A DNA stretch of 64,000 nt, from the NCBI GenBank assembly GCA_963580455.1, contig OY756966.1, positions 12,403,001 through 12,467,000 on the forward strand, given 5' to 3'. The notes below the pieces were generated by a model. It did no database searches. It saw only the letters and a program-made list of their open reading frames with translations, and was not told where the DNA came from. Source of the stretch: Euonymus europaeus. Its lineage: Eukaryota; Streptophyta; Magnoliopsida; Celastrales; Celastraceae. The stretch's first letter is position 1; each line of letters starts with the position of its first letter. The position numbers were made by a program, and so were the translations under genes. This document shows, piece by piece, positions 11,880 through 24,625 of the stretch.

Positions 11880-14800
11880 ACCATCAAAATTGCTCAGAGT
11901 ACACTTTTTATTGTTCTCCTATGTCAAATTTAACGAGTATAAGATCCATAGATTATTTCGATGAGAAAAACCAAACTTTGTATGATAAATGGACAAAATT
12001 GTTAAAGGTTCTTCTATGAATGGAGTTGAGCAACTTCGCACTATCAAAGTTGCTCAGTGTACACTTTTATTGTTCTTCTATGTCAAATTTTTTGAGTTTA
12101 AGCTTTCTAGATTATTTCGCTGTAAAACCCCAACTTCTTATGACAAATGGACAAAATTGTTAAAAGTTCCCCCATAGAGAGAGTTGAGAAATTCCGAAGC
12201 ATCAAATTGGTTGGAGTACACTTTTTATTGTTCTCCTATGTCAAATTTTATGAGTATAAGCTCCATAGATTATTTAGATGCCGAAAACCTAACTTTGTAT
12301 GACAAATGTACAAACTTCGCACCATCAAAGTTGCTCGGTGTACACTTTTTATTCTTCTTCTATGTCAAATTTTAGGAGTTGAAGCTTCCTAGATTATTTC
12401 GATGCGAAAACCCTAACTTGCTATGACAAATGGACGAAATTGTAAAAGGCTCTTCCATGGACGGAGTTGAGCAACTTTGCACCATCAAAGTTGCTCGGTG
12501 TACACTTTTTATTCTTCTTCAATGTCAAATTTTTCGAGTATAGGCTTCCAAGATTATTTCGATGCCAAAACACCAACTTTCTATGATAAATTGACAAAAC
12601 CGTTAAAAGCACCTCCATAGAGAGAGTTGAGCACCTTCGGACCATCAAAGTTGCTCGGTGTACACTTTTTATTCTTATTCTATGTCAAATTTTATGAGTA
12701 TAAGCTTTCAAGATTATTTCGATGACAAAACCCCAACTTTCTATGACAAATGCACAAAATTGTTAAAAGCTCCTCCATAGAGAAAGTTGAGCAACTTTGT
12801 ACCGTCAAAGCTGCTCGGTGTACACCTTTTATTGTTCTTATATGCCAAATTCTACAAAAATAAGCTTCAGGATTATTTAATTGCCAAAACTCCAACTTTC
12901 TATGACAAATGAACAAAGCCGTTAAAAGCTCCCCCATAGAGAGAGTTGAGCAACTTCAGACCATCAAAGTTTCTCGGTGTACAGTTTTTATTGTTATTTT
13001 ATGTCAAATTTTATGAGTATAAGCTTCCTAGATTATTTCGATGCAAAAACTCTAACTTTTTATGACAAATGCACAACATTGTTAAAAGCTCCTCGATGGA
13101 GAGAGTTGCGCAACTTCAACCATCAAAGTTGCTCGGTGTACACCTTTTATTGTTCTTCTATGCCAAATTTTAAGAGTATAAGCTTCAAGATTATTTAATT
13201 GCCAAAACTCCATCTTTCTTTGAGAAATGGACAAAACCGTTAAAAGCTCCTCCATAGAAGGAGTTGAGCAACTTTGGACCAACAAAGTTTGTCGGTGTAC
13301 ACTTTTTATTGTTCTTCTATGTCAAATTTCATGAGTATAAGCTTCCTAGATTATTTCGATGCCGAAACCCTAACTTTCTATGAAAAATGGACAAAATTGT
13401 TAAAAGCTCCTCCATAGAGAGAGTTGAGCAACTTCGGACCATCAAAGTTGCTCAGTGTACACTTTTATTTTTCTTCTATGTCAAATTTTATGAGTTTAAG
13501 CTTCCTAGATTATTTCGCTGTAAAACCCCAACTTCTTATGAAAAAAGGACAAAATTGTTAAAAGTTCCCCCATAGAGAGAGTTGAGCAATTCCGAACCAT
13601 CAAAATTGCTCGGAGTACACTTTTTATTGTTCTCTTATGTCAAATTTAACGAGTATAAGATCCATAGATTATTTCGATGACAAAAACCTAACTTTGTATG
13701 ATAAATGGACAAAATTGTTAAGGGTTCTTCAATGGATGGAGTTGAGCAACTTCGCACCATCAAAGTTGCTCAGTGTACACTTTTATTGTTCTTCTATGTC
13801 AAATTTTATGAGTTTAAGCTTCCTAGATTATTTCGCTGTAAAACCCCAACTTCTTATGACAAATAGACAAAATTGTTAAAAGTTCCCCCATAGAGATAGT
13901 TGAGAAATTCCGAAGCATCAAAATTGGTTGGAGTACACTTTTCATTGTTCTCCTATGTCAAATTTTATGAGTATAAGCTCCATAGATTATTTAGATGCCG
14001 AAAACCTAACTTTGTATGACAAATGGACAAAATTGTTAAAGGCTCTTCCATGGATGTAGTTGAGCAACTTCGCACCATCAAAGTTGCTCAGTGTACACTT
14101 TTTATTCTTCTTTTATGTCAAATTTTAGGAGTTGAAGCTTCCTAAATTATTTCGATGCGAAAAGCCTAACTTGCTATGACAAATGGACGAAATTGTAAAA
14201 GGCTCTTCCATGGATGGAGTTGAGCAACTTTGCACCATCAAAGTTGCTCGGTGTACACTTTTTATTCTTCTTCAATGTCAAATTTTTCGAGTATAGGCTT
14301 CCAAGATTATTTCGATGCCAAAACACCAACTTTCTATGATAAATTGACAAAACCGTTAAAAGCACCTGCATAGAGAGAGTTGAGCACGTCGGACCATCAA
14401 AGTTGCTCGGTGTACACTTTTTATTTTTATTCTATGTCAAATTTTATGAGTATAAGCTTTCAAGATTATTTCGATGCCAAAACCCCAACTTTCTATGACA
14501 AATGCACAAAATTGTTAAAAGCTTCTCCATAGAGAAAGTTGAGCAACTTTGTACCGTCAAAGCTGCTCGGTGTACACCTTTTATTGTTCTTCTATGCCAA
14601 ATTCTACAAATATAAGCTTCAAGATTATTTAATTGCCAAAACTCCAACTTTCTATGACAAATGAACAAAGCCGTTAAAAGCTCCCCCATAGAGAGAGTTG
14701 AGCAATTTCAGACCATCAAAGTTTCTCGGTGTACACTTTTTATTGTTATTTTATGTCAAATTTTATGAGTATAAGCTTCCTAGATTATTTCGATGCAAAA

Positions 14801-17290
14801 ACTCTAACTTTTTATGACAAATGCACAAAATTGTTAAAAGCTCCTCCATGGAGAGAGTTGCACAACTTCAACCATCAAAGTTGCTCGGTGTACACCTTTT
14901 ATTGTTCTTCTATGCCAAATTTTAAGTGTATAAGCTTCAAGATTATTTAATTGCCAAAACTCCAGCTTTCTTTGAGAAATGGACAAAACCGTTAAAAGCT
15001 CCTCCATAGAAGGAGTTGAGCAACTTCGGACCAACAAAGTTTCTCGGTGTACACTTTTTATTATTCTTTTACGTCAAATTTCATGAGTATAAGCTTCCTA
15101 GATTATTTCGATGCCGAAACCCTAACTTTCTATGACAAATGGACAAAATTGTTAAAAGCTCCTCCATAGAGAGAGTTGAGCAACTTCGGACCATCAAAGT
15201 TGCTCAGTGTACACTTTTTATTGTTCTTCTATGTCAAATTTTATGAGTTTAGGCTTCCTAGATTATTTTGATGTAAAACCCCAACTTCTTATGATGAATG
15301 GACAAAATTGTTAAAAGTTCCCCCGTAGAGAGAGTTGTGCAATTCCAAACCATCAAAATTGCTCGGAGTACACTTTTTATTGTTCTCCTATGTCAAATTT
15401 TACGAGTATAAGCTCCATAGATTATTTCGATGCCAAAAACCTAACTTTGTTTGTTAAATGGACAAAATTGTTAAAGGCTCTTCTATGGATGGATTTGAGC
15501 AACTTCGCACCATCAAAGTTGCTCAGTGTACACTTTTATTGTTCTTCTATGCCAAATTTTATGAGTTTAAGCTTCCTAGATTATTTTGATGTAAAACACC
15601 AACTTCTTATGACAAATGGACAAAATTGTTAAAAGTTACATCATAGAGAGTGTTGAGCAATTCCGAACCATCAAAATTGCTCGGAGTACACTTTCTATTG
15701 TTCTCCTATGTCAAATTTAACGAGTATAAGATCCATAGATTATTTCGATGACAAAAACCTAACTTTGTATGATAAATGGACAAAATTGTTAAAGGTTCTT
15801 CAATGGATGGAGTTAAGCAACTTCGCACCATCAAAGTTGCTCAGTGTACACTTTTATTGTTCTTCTATGTCAAATTTTATGAGTTTAAGCTTCCTAGATT
15901 ATTTCGCTGTAAAACCCCAACTTCTTATGACAAATGGACAAAATTGTTAAAAGTTCCCCCATAGAGAGAGTTAAGCAATTCCGAACCATCAAAATTGCCC
16001 GGAGTACACTTTTTATTGTTCTCCTATGTCAAATTTAACGAGTATAAGATCCATAGATTATTTCGATGACAAAAACCTAACTTTGTATGATAAATGGACA
16101 AAATTGTTAAAGGATCTTCTATGGATGGAGTTGAGCAACTTCGCACCATCAAAGTTGCTCAGTGTACACTTTTATTGTTCTTCTATGTCAAATTTTATAA
16201 GTTTAAGCTTCCTAGATTATTTCGCTGTAAAACCTTAACTTCTTATGACAAATAGACAAAATTGTTAAAAGTTCCCCCATAGAGAGAGTTGAGAAATTCC
16301 GAAGCATCAAAATTGGTTGGAGTACACTTTTTATTGTTCTCCTATGTCAAATTTTATGTGTATAAGCTCCATAGATTATTTAGATGCCGAAAACCTAACT
16401 TTGTATGACAAATGGACAAAATTGTTAAAGGCTCTTCCATGAATGGAGTTGAGCAACTTCGCACCATCAAAGTTGCTCGGTGTACACTTTTTATTCTTCT
16501 TTTATGTCGAATTTTAGGAGTTGAAGCTTCCTAAATTATTTCGATGCGAAAACCGAACTTGCTATGACAAATGGACAAAATTGTAAAAGGCTCTTCCATG
16601 GACGGAGTTGAGCAACTTTGCGCCATCAAAGTTGCTCGGTGTACACTTTTTATTCTTCTTCAATGTCAAATTTTTTGAGTATAGGCTTCCAAGATTATTT
16701 TGATGCCAAAACACCAACTTTCTATGATAAATTGACAAAACCGTTAAAAGCACCTCCATAGAGAGAGTTGAGCACCTTCGGACCATCAAAGTTGCTCGGT
16801 GTACACTTTTTATTTTTATTCTATGTCAAATTTTATGAGTATAAGCTTTCAAGATTATTTCAATGTCAAAACCCCAACTTTCTATGACAAATGCACAAAA
16901 TTGTTAAAAGCTCCTCAATAAGGAAAGTTGAGCAACTTTGTACCGTCAAAGCTGCTCGGTGTACACCTTTTATTGTTCTTCTGTGCCAAATTCTACAAAT
17001 ATAAGCTTCAGGATTATTTAATTGCCAAAACTCCAACTTTCTATGACAAATGAACAAAGCCGTTAAAAGCTCCCCCATAGAGAGAGTTGAGCAACTTCAG
17101 ACCATCAAAGTTTCTCGGTGTACACTTTTTATTGTTATTTTATGTCAAATTTTATGAGTATAAGCTTCCTAGATTATTTCGATGCAAAAACTCTAACTTT
17201 TTATGAAAAATGCACAAAATTGTTAAAAGCTCCTCCATGGAGAGAGTTGCGCAACTTCAACCATCAAAGTTGCTCGGTGTACACCTTTTA
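11880..17290 (+). repeat. Long higher-order repeat: ~11-monomer block in three copies
   Basis: Distinctive variant segments recur together. Matching points lie at 12421/14174/16562 and 12977/14729/17118. The first spacing is 1752 bp (11 monomers) and the second 2389 bp (15 monomers). The extra 637 bp is exactly four monomers and coincides with extra dimers at 15390, 15708 and 16026, which are 318 bp apart. A ~36-bp deletion near 12310 marks the first copy. Outer edges are approximate. Confidence 0.75.
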
Positions 17291-18719
17291 TTGTTCTTCT
17301 ATGCCAAATTTTATGAGTTTAAGCTTCCTAGATTATTTCGATGTAAAACCTCAACTTTTTATGAAAAATGGACAAAATTGTTTAAAGTTCCCTCATAGAG
17401 AGAGTTAAGAAATTTCGAAGCATCAAAATTGCTTGGAGTACACTTTTTATTGTTCTCCTATGTCAAATTTTATGAGTATAAGCTCCATAGATTATTTCGA
17501 TGCCAAAAACCTAACTTTGTATGACAAATGGACAAAATTGTTAAAGGCTCTTCCATGGATGGTGTTGAGCAACTCCGAACCATCAAAGTTGCTCGGTGTA
17601 CACTTTGTATTCTTCTTCTATGTCAAATTTTAGGTGTTTAAGCTTTGTAGATTATTTCGTTGCAACAACCCCAACTTTCTATGACAAATGGACAAAATTG
17701 TAATAGGCTCTTCCATGGATGGAGTTGAGCAATTTCGCACCATCAAAGTTGCTCGGTGTACACTTTTTATTCTTCTTCTATGTCAAATTTTAGGAGTTTA
17801 AGCTCCCTAGATTATTTTGATGCAAAACTCCAACTTTCTATGACAAATGGACAAAATTGTTAAAAGTTCCTCCATAGAGAGAGTTGAGCAATTCCGAACC
17901 ATCAAACTTGCTCGGTGTACACTTTTTATTGTTCTCCTATGTCAAATTTTATGAGTATAAGCTCCATAGAATATTTCGATGCCTAAAACCTAACTTTTTA
18001 TGACAAATGGACAAAATTGTTAAAGGCTCTTCCAAGGATGAAGTTGAGCAAATTCGCACCATCAAAGTTGCTCGGTGTACGTTTTTCTTTTGTTCTTCAA
18101 TGTCAAAATTTTCAAGTATAGGCTTTCAAGAATATTTCGATGCCAAAACACCAACTTTCTATGATAAATTGACAAAATTGTTAAAAGCACCTCCATAGAG
18201 AGAGTTGAGCGACTTCGGACCATCAAATTTGCTCGGTGTACACTTTTTATTGTTATTCCTTGTCAAATTTTATGAGTATAAGCTTCCTAGATTATTTCGA
18301 TGCTAGAACCCCAACTTTCTATGACAAATGCACAAAATTGTTAAAAGCTACTCCATAGAGAGAGTTGAGCAACTTTGTACCGTCAAAGCTGCTCGTTGTA
18401 CACCTTTTATTGTTGAGCAACTTCGGACCATCAAAGTTGCTCGGTGTGCACTTTTTATTGTTCTTCTATGTCAAATTTTACGAGTATAGGCTTCCAGGAT
18501 TATTTCGATGCCAAAACACCAACTTTCTATGACAAATGGACAAAACCGTTACAAGCTCCTCCATAGAGAGAGTTGAGCAACTTCGTACCATCAAAGTTGC
18601 TCGGTGTACACTTTTTATTATTAATTTATGTCAAATTTTACGAGTATGAGCTCTATAGATCATTTCGATGCCAAAACCCCAACTTTGTATCACAAATGGA
18701 CAAAACCGTTAAAGGCACT

Positions 18720-18890
18720 TCTATGGATATAATTTAGTAATTCTCAATCATCAACGTTGATAGGTATGCACTTTGAATTGTTTCTTTATGTCCGAATTTT
18801 CTAGTATTCGCTTCGTAGATTGTTTTGTTGTAAAGAGAACCAATTTCGTTCTAAATTGGGCGAAACTATTAAAAACACCTCCAACGAGAG
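18720..18890 (+). repeat. B-type satellite monomer inside the A array
   Basis: This monomer reads TTTATGTCCGAATTT, CTAGTATTCGCTTCGTAGA and TTGTTTTGTTG, features of subfamily B, while both neighbours are A type. Confidence 0.65.
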
Positions 18891-19311
18891 AGTTGAGCAA
18901 TTTCGAACCATCAAATTTGCTAGATGTACACTTTTTATTGTTCTTCTATGTCATTTTTTACGAGTATAGGCTTCCAAGATTTTTTCGATACCAAAACACC
19001 AACTTTCTATGACAAATGGACAAAACCATTAAAAGCTCCTCGATATGAGAGAGTTAAGCAACTTCGGACAATCAAAGTTGCTCGATGTACACTTTTTAAT
19101 GTTCTTCTATGTCAAATTTTACGAGTATAAGCTTCCTACATTATTTAGATGACAAAACACTAACTTCTACGACAAATGGACAAAAGAGTTAAAAGCTCCC
19201 CCATAGAGAGAGTTGAGCAACTTTGGACCATCAAAGTTGCTCGGTGTACCCTTTTTATTGTTATTCTATGTCAAATTTTATGAGTATAAGCTTCCTAGAT
19301 TATTTTGATGC

Positions 19312-19686
19312 GTGAAACAAACCAGAAATTACTCCACTGGCTCGCTAGAGTACTTTTTGAAAACTCAGGTTGTGCCTAGGCGCTACTCTGGGCGCCTAGG
19401 CGCTCTGGCCTAACTAGTTTTTCCATGACACGCTGCCTTGGGCGCTCTTCTGGGCGCACTTTTGAAGACGCCTAGGCACACACCGCCTAGGCATGTGGCC
19501 TCAATTTTTCCAACTTTGCCTCGGTCTTAGCTTCGATTTGATATGTTATGGGTCCAAAACGGACATCTGTGCTAAACGTTATGACCCATTTAACGAACCT
19601 AGCTCAAAACTATTTTTCCTGATTCCGTACCTCATAAATCATCCGTAATTTAACTTAAACCTAAAGTTTTGGGTCGGGGTTTCACA
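19312..19686 (-). repeat. Truncated 3' LTR of the chromovirus
   Basis: On the - strand it starts TGTGAAACCCCGACCC right after the polypurine tract. It aligns with the last ~340 bp (+ strand) of the solo LTR and then stops at a satellite junction. It contains several CCTAGG-centred palindromes, including GCGCCTAGGCGC. Confidence 0.85.
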
Positions 19687-19699
19687 TCCTCCTCCCCTT
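19687..19699 (-). other. Polypurine tract of the chromovirus
   Basis: AAGGGGAGGAGGA on the - strand, immediately followed by the LTR start TGTGAAACC. Confidence 0.8.
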
Positions 19700-20997
19700 A
19701 AACAAATTTCGTCCCGAAATTTAACTACACACGTACCTGAATCTCCGAACAACTCCGGGTACTTCTCCTTCATTCGAGACTCCAACTCTCAAGTTGCTTC
19801 TTCAACTCCGTGATACATCCACATCACTTTTACTAATGGAATCACACTCGATCTCGTCACTTTGTTCTGTCGGTCTAGAATCTTCATCGGTTAAAGAGTG
19901 TAGCTCCCATATTTCTCAACTTCCAACGTAGTCCAATCTATCACATGCAACGGATTCGGCTCGTATTTCCGAAGCATTGATACATGGAATACATTGTGAA
20001 CCTTCTCAAACTTCGGTGGAAGTGCCAAACGGTACACCACCGGTCCAACCGTCTCCAGAATCTCAAATGGCCCCACAAATCTCGGTGCCAACTTCCCATG
20101 CTTGCTATACCTCTGAATCCCCCGTCTCAGACTAACCTTCAAGAAAACCTTATCGCCTACAGCGAACTTCAAAGGTCTCCTCCTCCGATCAGCATAAGAC
20201 TTCTGTCGGCTCTGCGCAGTGATAAACCGCTTTCGGATCTCATCAACTCTCTCTCGAGCTTCTTTGACCATCTCCGGTCCTGAAACAACCTTCTCACCAA
20301 CCTCTTCCCAACACAACGGCGACCTACTAGGCCTCCCGTAGAGCGCCTTGTAAGGTGCCATTCCGATACTATTATGGAAAGAGTTCTTATACACAAACTC
20401 TGCCAAATGTAAGTACCGATCCCAACCTCCTCCAAAGTCAACTACATATGCCCGTAGCATATCTTCTAAAATTTGTATGGTTCTCTCACTCTGCCCATCA
20501 CTCTGAGGATGATAAGCTATAGAGAAATCCAACTTCGTTCCCAATGCCTCCTGTAAACTACTCCAGAATCTACCTGTGAACCGCGGGTCTCAGTCCGACA
20601 CAATAGATAATGGAATTCTGAGAAGTCTCACAATCTCCTTGACATACATCGTACTCAAGGTCTCTAACGAATCCGTCTTATTCATGGGTAAGAAGTGTGC
20701 AGACTTGGCCAATCTGTCCACTATTACCCAAACCGTGTCACGCAGTCTCTGAGTCATTGGCAATGCCGTCACAAAGTCCATCGTGATCCTCTCCCACTTC
20801 CATTGTGCTACCAATAAGGGTTGCAACAATCCAGTTGGTCTTTGATGCTCTGCTTTTACTTGTTGACAAGTACGACACTTCGTCATAAATCTAGCAACAT
20901 CGGCCTTCATGCCTCTCCACCAGAAACTCTGCTTCAAGTCTCGGTACATCTTTGTACCCCCGGGATGCATGGAAAACCAAGAATGGTGTGCCTCTTT
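19700..20997 (-). pseudogene. Chromovirus integrase with C-terminal chromodomain remnant
   Basis: The integrase reads [18 protein letters not shown] and a finger ending CRTCQQVK. The core has WERITMDFVTALP (first Asp), SIVSD then a stop then DPRF (second Asp), and YHPQSDGQSERTIQ (Glu). TGA at about 20590 replaces Arg, consistent with CGA decay. The C-terminal part reads KLAPRFVGPFEIL and HVFHVSML-like residues. Beyond a stop near 19890, a chromodomain-like tail continues with KILDRQNKVTRSS, MYHGVEEAT, a TGA where Trp is expected, and MKEKYPELF. The frame runs into the polypurine tract, as is usual in this clade. The chromodomain places the element among chromoviruses, and Tekay-like is my best lineage call. 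Confidence 0.82.
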
Positions 20998-23160
20998 TAG
21001 AATCTCGTCTCAACTCATCATCTTCGGGAACCACTAACCTTCCCACATATCGTACCCCACCAAGACTCTCATCAATCACATCGAAGTTATGATCTCCGTT
21101 TTGTGCATCTATAACCTTCTGAACCATCATAGGTTTCGAAGTCATACAACACAAGTATATCTTTTCCTCTTTACTCTTCAACTCTAACCCAAAATGATTA
21201 ATTGTCTCAACAATTCCCCACCCATGCACGAATAGGCTAGCAATCTTCAGCTTCCTACTCAACGCATCCGCTACTACATTTGGTTTACCGGGATGGTATT
21301 GCAAATTGAATTCAAAGTCCTCCAAGTATTCCATCCACCTTCTTTGATGCAAATTCAACTCTCTTTGGGTGAATAGATACTTGAGCCTCTTGTGATCCGA
21401 GAACACATCAAATCTCTCTCCGTAAAGATAGTATCTCCATTGCTTAAGTGCAAACACCACTGTCGCTAACTGTAAATCATGCACCGGATAATTCCTCTCA
21501 TGTGTCTTGAGCAACCTTGAAACATACTTTATTACTCGGCCCCGTTGCATCAACACACAACCTAAACCGACTCCAGACGCATCGCAATACACCTAGTAGC
21601 CTACATTCCTTTCCGGGACCACTAACACTAGAGATGTTGTCAACCTCTTCTTCAACTCCTCAAATGCGGCCTCACACTCGTCTGTCCACACAAACGGTGT
21701 ACCCTTTTTCGTAAGCTGCGTCATCGGCGAAGCAACTCCCAAAAAATCCTCAATAAATCTACGGTAGTAACCCGCCATCCTAGGAAACTCCAGATCTCAG
21801 TCGCATTCTTCGGTCTCTCCCAATTCAAAACCGACTCAACCTTGTAGTAGTTAACCGCTATGCCTTCTTGAGTGATGACATGACCTAGGAACTTCACTTC
21901 CGTTGCCCAAAATTCACAATTACTCAATTTAGCATACAGTTGATTCTCTCTCAACATCTGTAACACTACCCTCAAGTGTTCCTCATGCTCTTCCTCCGTA
22001 GGAGAATAAATCAATATATCATCTATAAACACCACCACAAACTTATCCAAAAACGTTATAAGAACCCTTTGCATTAGGTCCATGAACACCGCCGGGGCAT
22101 TTGTCAACCCAAACGACATCACAAGGAACTCATAATGCTCGTAACGAGTTCTAAACTCTATTTTCTGGATATCCTCATCCTTAATCCTCAACTGATGATA
22201 ACCCGACCTCAAGTCAATCTTAGAGAAATGCCTAGCACCTCTCAATTGGTCAAACAAATCATTAATCCTAGGCAATGGATATTTATTCCTCACTGTAACC
22301 TTATTCAACTGCCTATAATCAATACACATCCTCAAACTTCCATCTATCTTCTTGACGAACAACATTGGTGCTCCCCATGAGGACACACTCGGTCTAATGA
22401 AACCAAAGTCTAGTAACTCCTTTAATTGAGAACTCAACTCTTTCAACTCTGTTGGAGCCATCCGATACGACGGAATCGAAATCGGCTTGACGTTCGGATG
22501 CAACTCGATAGCAAAGTCAATCTCCCTCTTCGGAGGTAATTCCGACAACTCTTCCGAAAATACATCTATAAATTCTTCCACTACCCAAATCATAGTAGCT
22601 ACATCTCCCTTAGGAGCCGAAGTCACAAAACTTGCTACCCTACAATCCTGATATGAAGGGTTATCCATGAAATGAGGGCATGGCATACCCTTCGATCCCT
22701 GTAAATGAATCACCCCACCCTCTGGTACTCTAAGAGTGATCCTCCTTTGCCAAAAGTCAAGCACTCCTTGGTGCTTTGTCAACCAATCAACCCCGAGTAT
22801 CACATCGAACTCTTTGAAATCTAATACATACAAACCGACTTGCAGAGATATTTCTCTGAACCGACACTCACATCCGAACACCACCCCCTCTAACATGGTA
22901 AAGTGTCCAAATGGAGAGGACACCGTAAACATTCTCCTAATCGGCGAAATCTCCACCGTTAGTACGTTAGATAACGAACTAGTAATAATTGATGAAGTAG
23001 CTCCAGAATCAAACAAGACTCTTTCCCAACAATTCGAAATCAAAAATGTACCTCCAATGAAGTTGGGATGCTCCTGTGCCTCCTGATGTCCCATAGCAAA
23101 GACACGACCATCCGTCAGTGCATACTACTACTACTGAGACTGTCTGCCTCCACCTCGTCC
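20998..23160 (-). pseudogene. Chromovirus protease, reverse transcriptase and RNase H
   Basis: The protease has [13 protein letters not shown] and VILGVDWL. The RT has [35 protein letters not shown] and the active site [12 protein letters not shown], so the catalytic Asp pair is intact. RNase H has [33 protein letters not shown] and ADALSRK. The frame shifts by one near 21780 (SFLG to MAGYYRRF) and again near 21010, with a stop at 21593-21595 just before the RNase H Asp. The order is normal for Ty3/gypsy. Reading frames on the + strand here are shadows. Confidence 0.88.
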
Positions 23161-24453
23161 TCTCCCTCCCGATGTTACAGTGGAAGGAAGAGTTGGAGGT
23201 GCTACCCCTGGTATCTAAGGCTGATGTTGTCCTCCCTAGTTACCCTACGGATACTCACTCCTCTTGTGGCCTATCTTGCCACAACCAAAGCATCTAAATC
23301 CAGAAGATCTGCACTCATTCTTCTTGTGCCCTTCTTTCCCACAGTTGTAACACGTCGCCTTGCCCCCTGGAGACCTTATACCCTTGCCTTGGTCCCCTTT
23401 CTGATGACGAAAATCAGTCTTCTGCTTCTTGTGGCTACCACCACCACCACCACTACTACCCTCAGTCACTGGACGCTTCCTCTGAGCCTCATTCCGCTCA
23501 CTCAACTCAAAGTCCAATGCCATCTTAACTCTGTCCTCGTACGATACCACCCTAGTGGCCATCACTGTCCTCCCAAGACTGGGTAGCAACCCATCTCGGT
23601 ACCTTATCGCCTTCTTTGCATCGGTAGGAGCAAACTCTCTCCCAAATCGATACAACTCCTCAAACTGTTTTGTGTATTGAGACACCGTCATCTCTGATGT
23701 CTGCAATAAATCCAAAAACTATTTGACCTTCTCAGTCTGCAGAGGCCTCGATACAAACCTCTGCATGAACAACTGCTCAAAAGAAGTTCAAGTTAGCTTA
23801 TTCCGCCTCTGACCCATGGACATCCACCATTCATATGCCACTCAACTCAAATAATAGAAGACAAACTTCACCCGTCGCTCATCGAGTATGTCTAACGTGT
23901 CCATCATCATGCTCAACTGATTGAAACACTCCTCCGCCACCACACCCATTCCATCTCCAGAAAAGGTTGGAGGAGAAGTTCTCCTTAGTTGATCTACCTC
24001 ATACATAACCCTTCCAGCTCTCGGTACTGTAGCCACCTCAGTAGTAGCCTCGGGTACCACTCTCTCAGTACGAGTGTTTGTTGCACCTATTGCCTGTGCC
24101 ACTGCTTTTGCTATCGTCTATGCTTGTGTCTGCACCATGATCATCATAAAGCTAGCAAGCCCCTCCATCATCAATGGTTGTCCTTCTGTAGCAACATGAG
24201 CAACAGATCCTGCAAGTGGTGCTTGGTGACCCTCACCCTCGGTAGGTAGTTCCACCTGAACAATCTCCTCATCTCCCAACTCCGGATCCACATTCGGAAT
24301 TGATCCCTTAGTGCTAGGAGTGCCTCTAAAACCATCAGTAACTTTAGCACTACGGCCTCTACCTCGGGCCCTACCAACTCCTCGTCGGCCTCTGCCACGA
24401 GGTACCTCGGTCCCACTCTCGGACCAGGTAGTTTTATGGGTATTCATCTGCAT
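23161..24453 (-). pseudogene. Chromovirus gag with CCHC zinc knuckles
   Basis: Capsid/nucleocapsid precursor. It starts at ATG 24453 or 24447 (MNTHKTTWSESGTEVPRG), followed by an Arg/Gly-rich stretch (GRGRRGVGRARGRGR). The capsid part reads SPPTFSGDG and TVSQYTKQFEELYRFG. Two zinc knuckles lie near 23280-23350: CYNCGKEGHKKNEC is complete, while CFGCGKIGHKRSEY has lost its last Cys to Tyr. Stops interrupt at 24118-24120, 23842-23844 and around 23716, so no full protein can be made. About 170 bp separates the start from the primer-binding site, which is a normal spacing. Confidence 0.85.
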
Positions 24454-24608
24454 GGCAAATAGACAATACCATTTAACACACAACTCAACAGAAGATTTAC
24501 TAGGGATAAGAAAACATACCGGATCAGGAGCAGTTGTTACATGGCCTGGATTACACTATCATACATCTAGGACCCAACCCCGATCCTACAAATAAAAGCA
24601 AACAAACC

Positions 24609-24623
24609 TCCCTCCGATACCAA
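24609..24623 (-). other. Primer-binding site (tRNA-iMet type)
   Basis: The - strand reads TTGGTATCGGAGGGAGG two bases after the LTR end. It resembles the complement of the initiator-Met tRNA 3' end (TGGTATCAGAGC) with a few changes. Confidence 0.7.
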
Positions 24624-24625
24624 GC

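Larger units (their letters stand above)
8418..19311 (+). repeat. Satellite array, subfamily A (~159-bp monomer)
   Basis: Head-to-tail tandem repeat of about 68 monomers. The AAGCTT-containing start recurs at 8418, 8577, 8735 and 8894, giving a 158-159 bp period. Most monomers contain a HindIII site, CAAATGGACAAAA, GTTAAAAGCTCC, GAGAGAGTTGAG and GGTGTACAC. All are in one orientation. Monomer variants are marked by the bases after AGCT: TCCTAGATT, TCAAGATTATTTAATT, and CCATAGATT. A few short monomers occur (near 9845-9871, 12310 and 18412). A period near nucleosome spacing and a large array suit a centromeric or pericentromeric satellite. That role is inference. Confidence 0.95.

Noticed and set aside
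8700..18200. Dozens of 60-96 codon ORFs with repeated protein phrases in the satellite
   Set aside because: They follow the 159-bp repeat on both strands, change frame between monomers (159 is a multiple of 3, so frames persist by chance) and have no start context or domain.
8418..19311. Regularly spaced repeats as a CRISPR array
   Set aside because: Whole monomers repeat with no unique spacers and the context is plant retroelements.
20169..24595. + strand ORFs opposite chromovirus pol and gag
   Set aside because: Antisense shadows of clear Ty3/gypsy domains.
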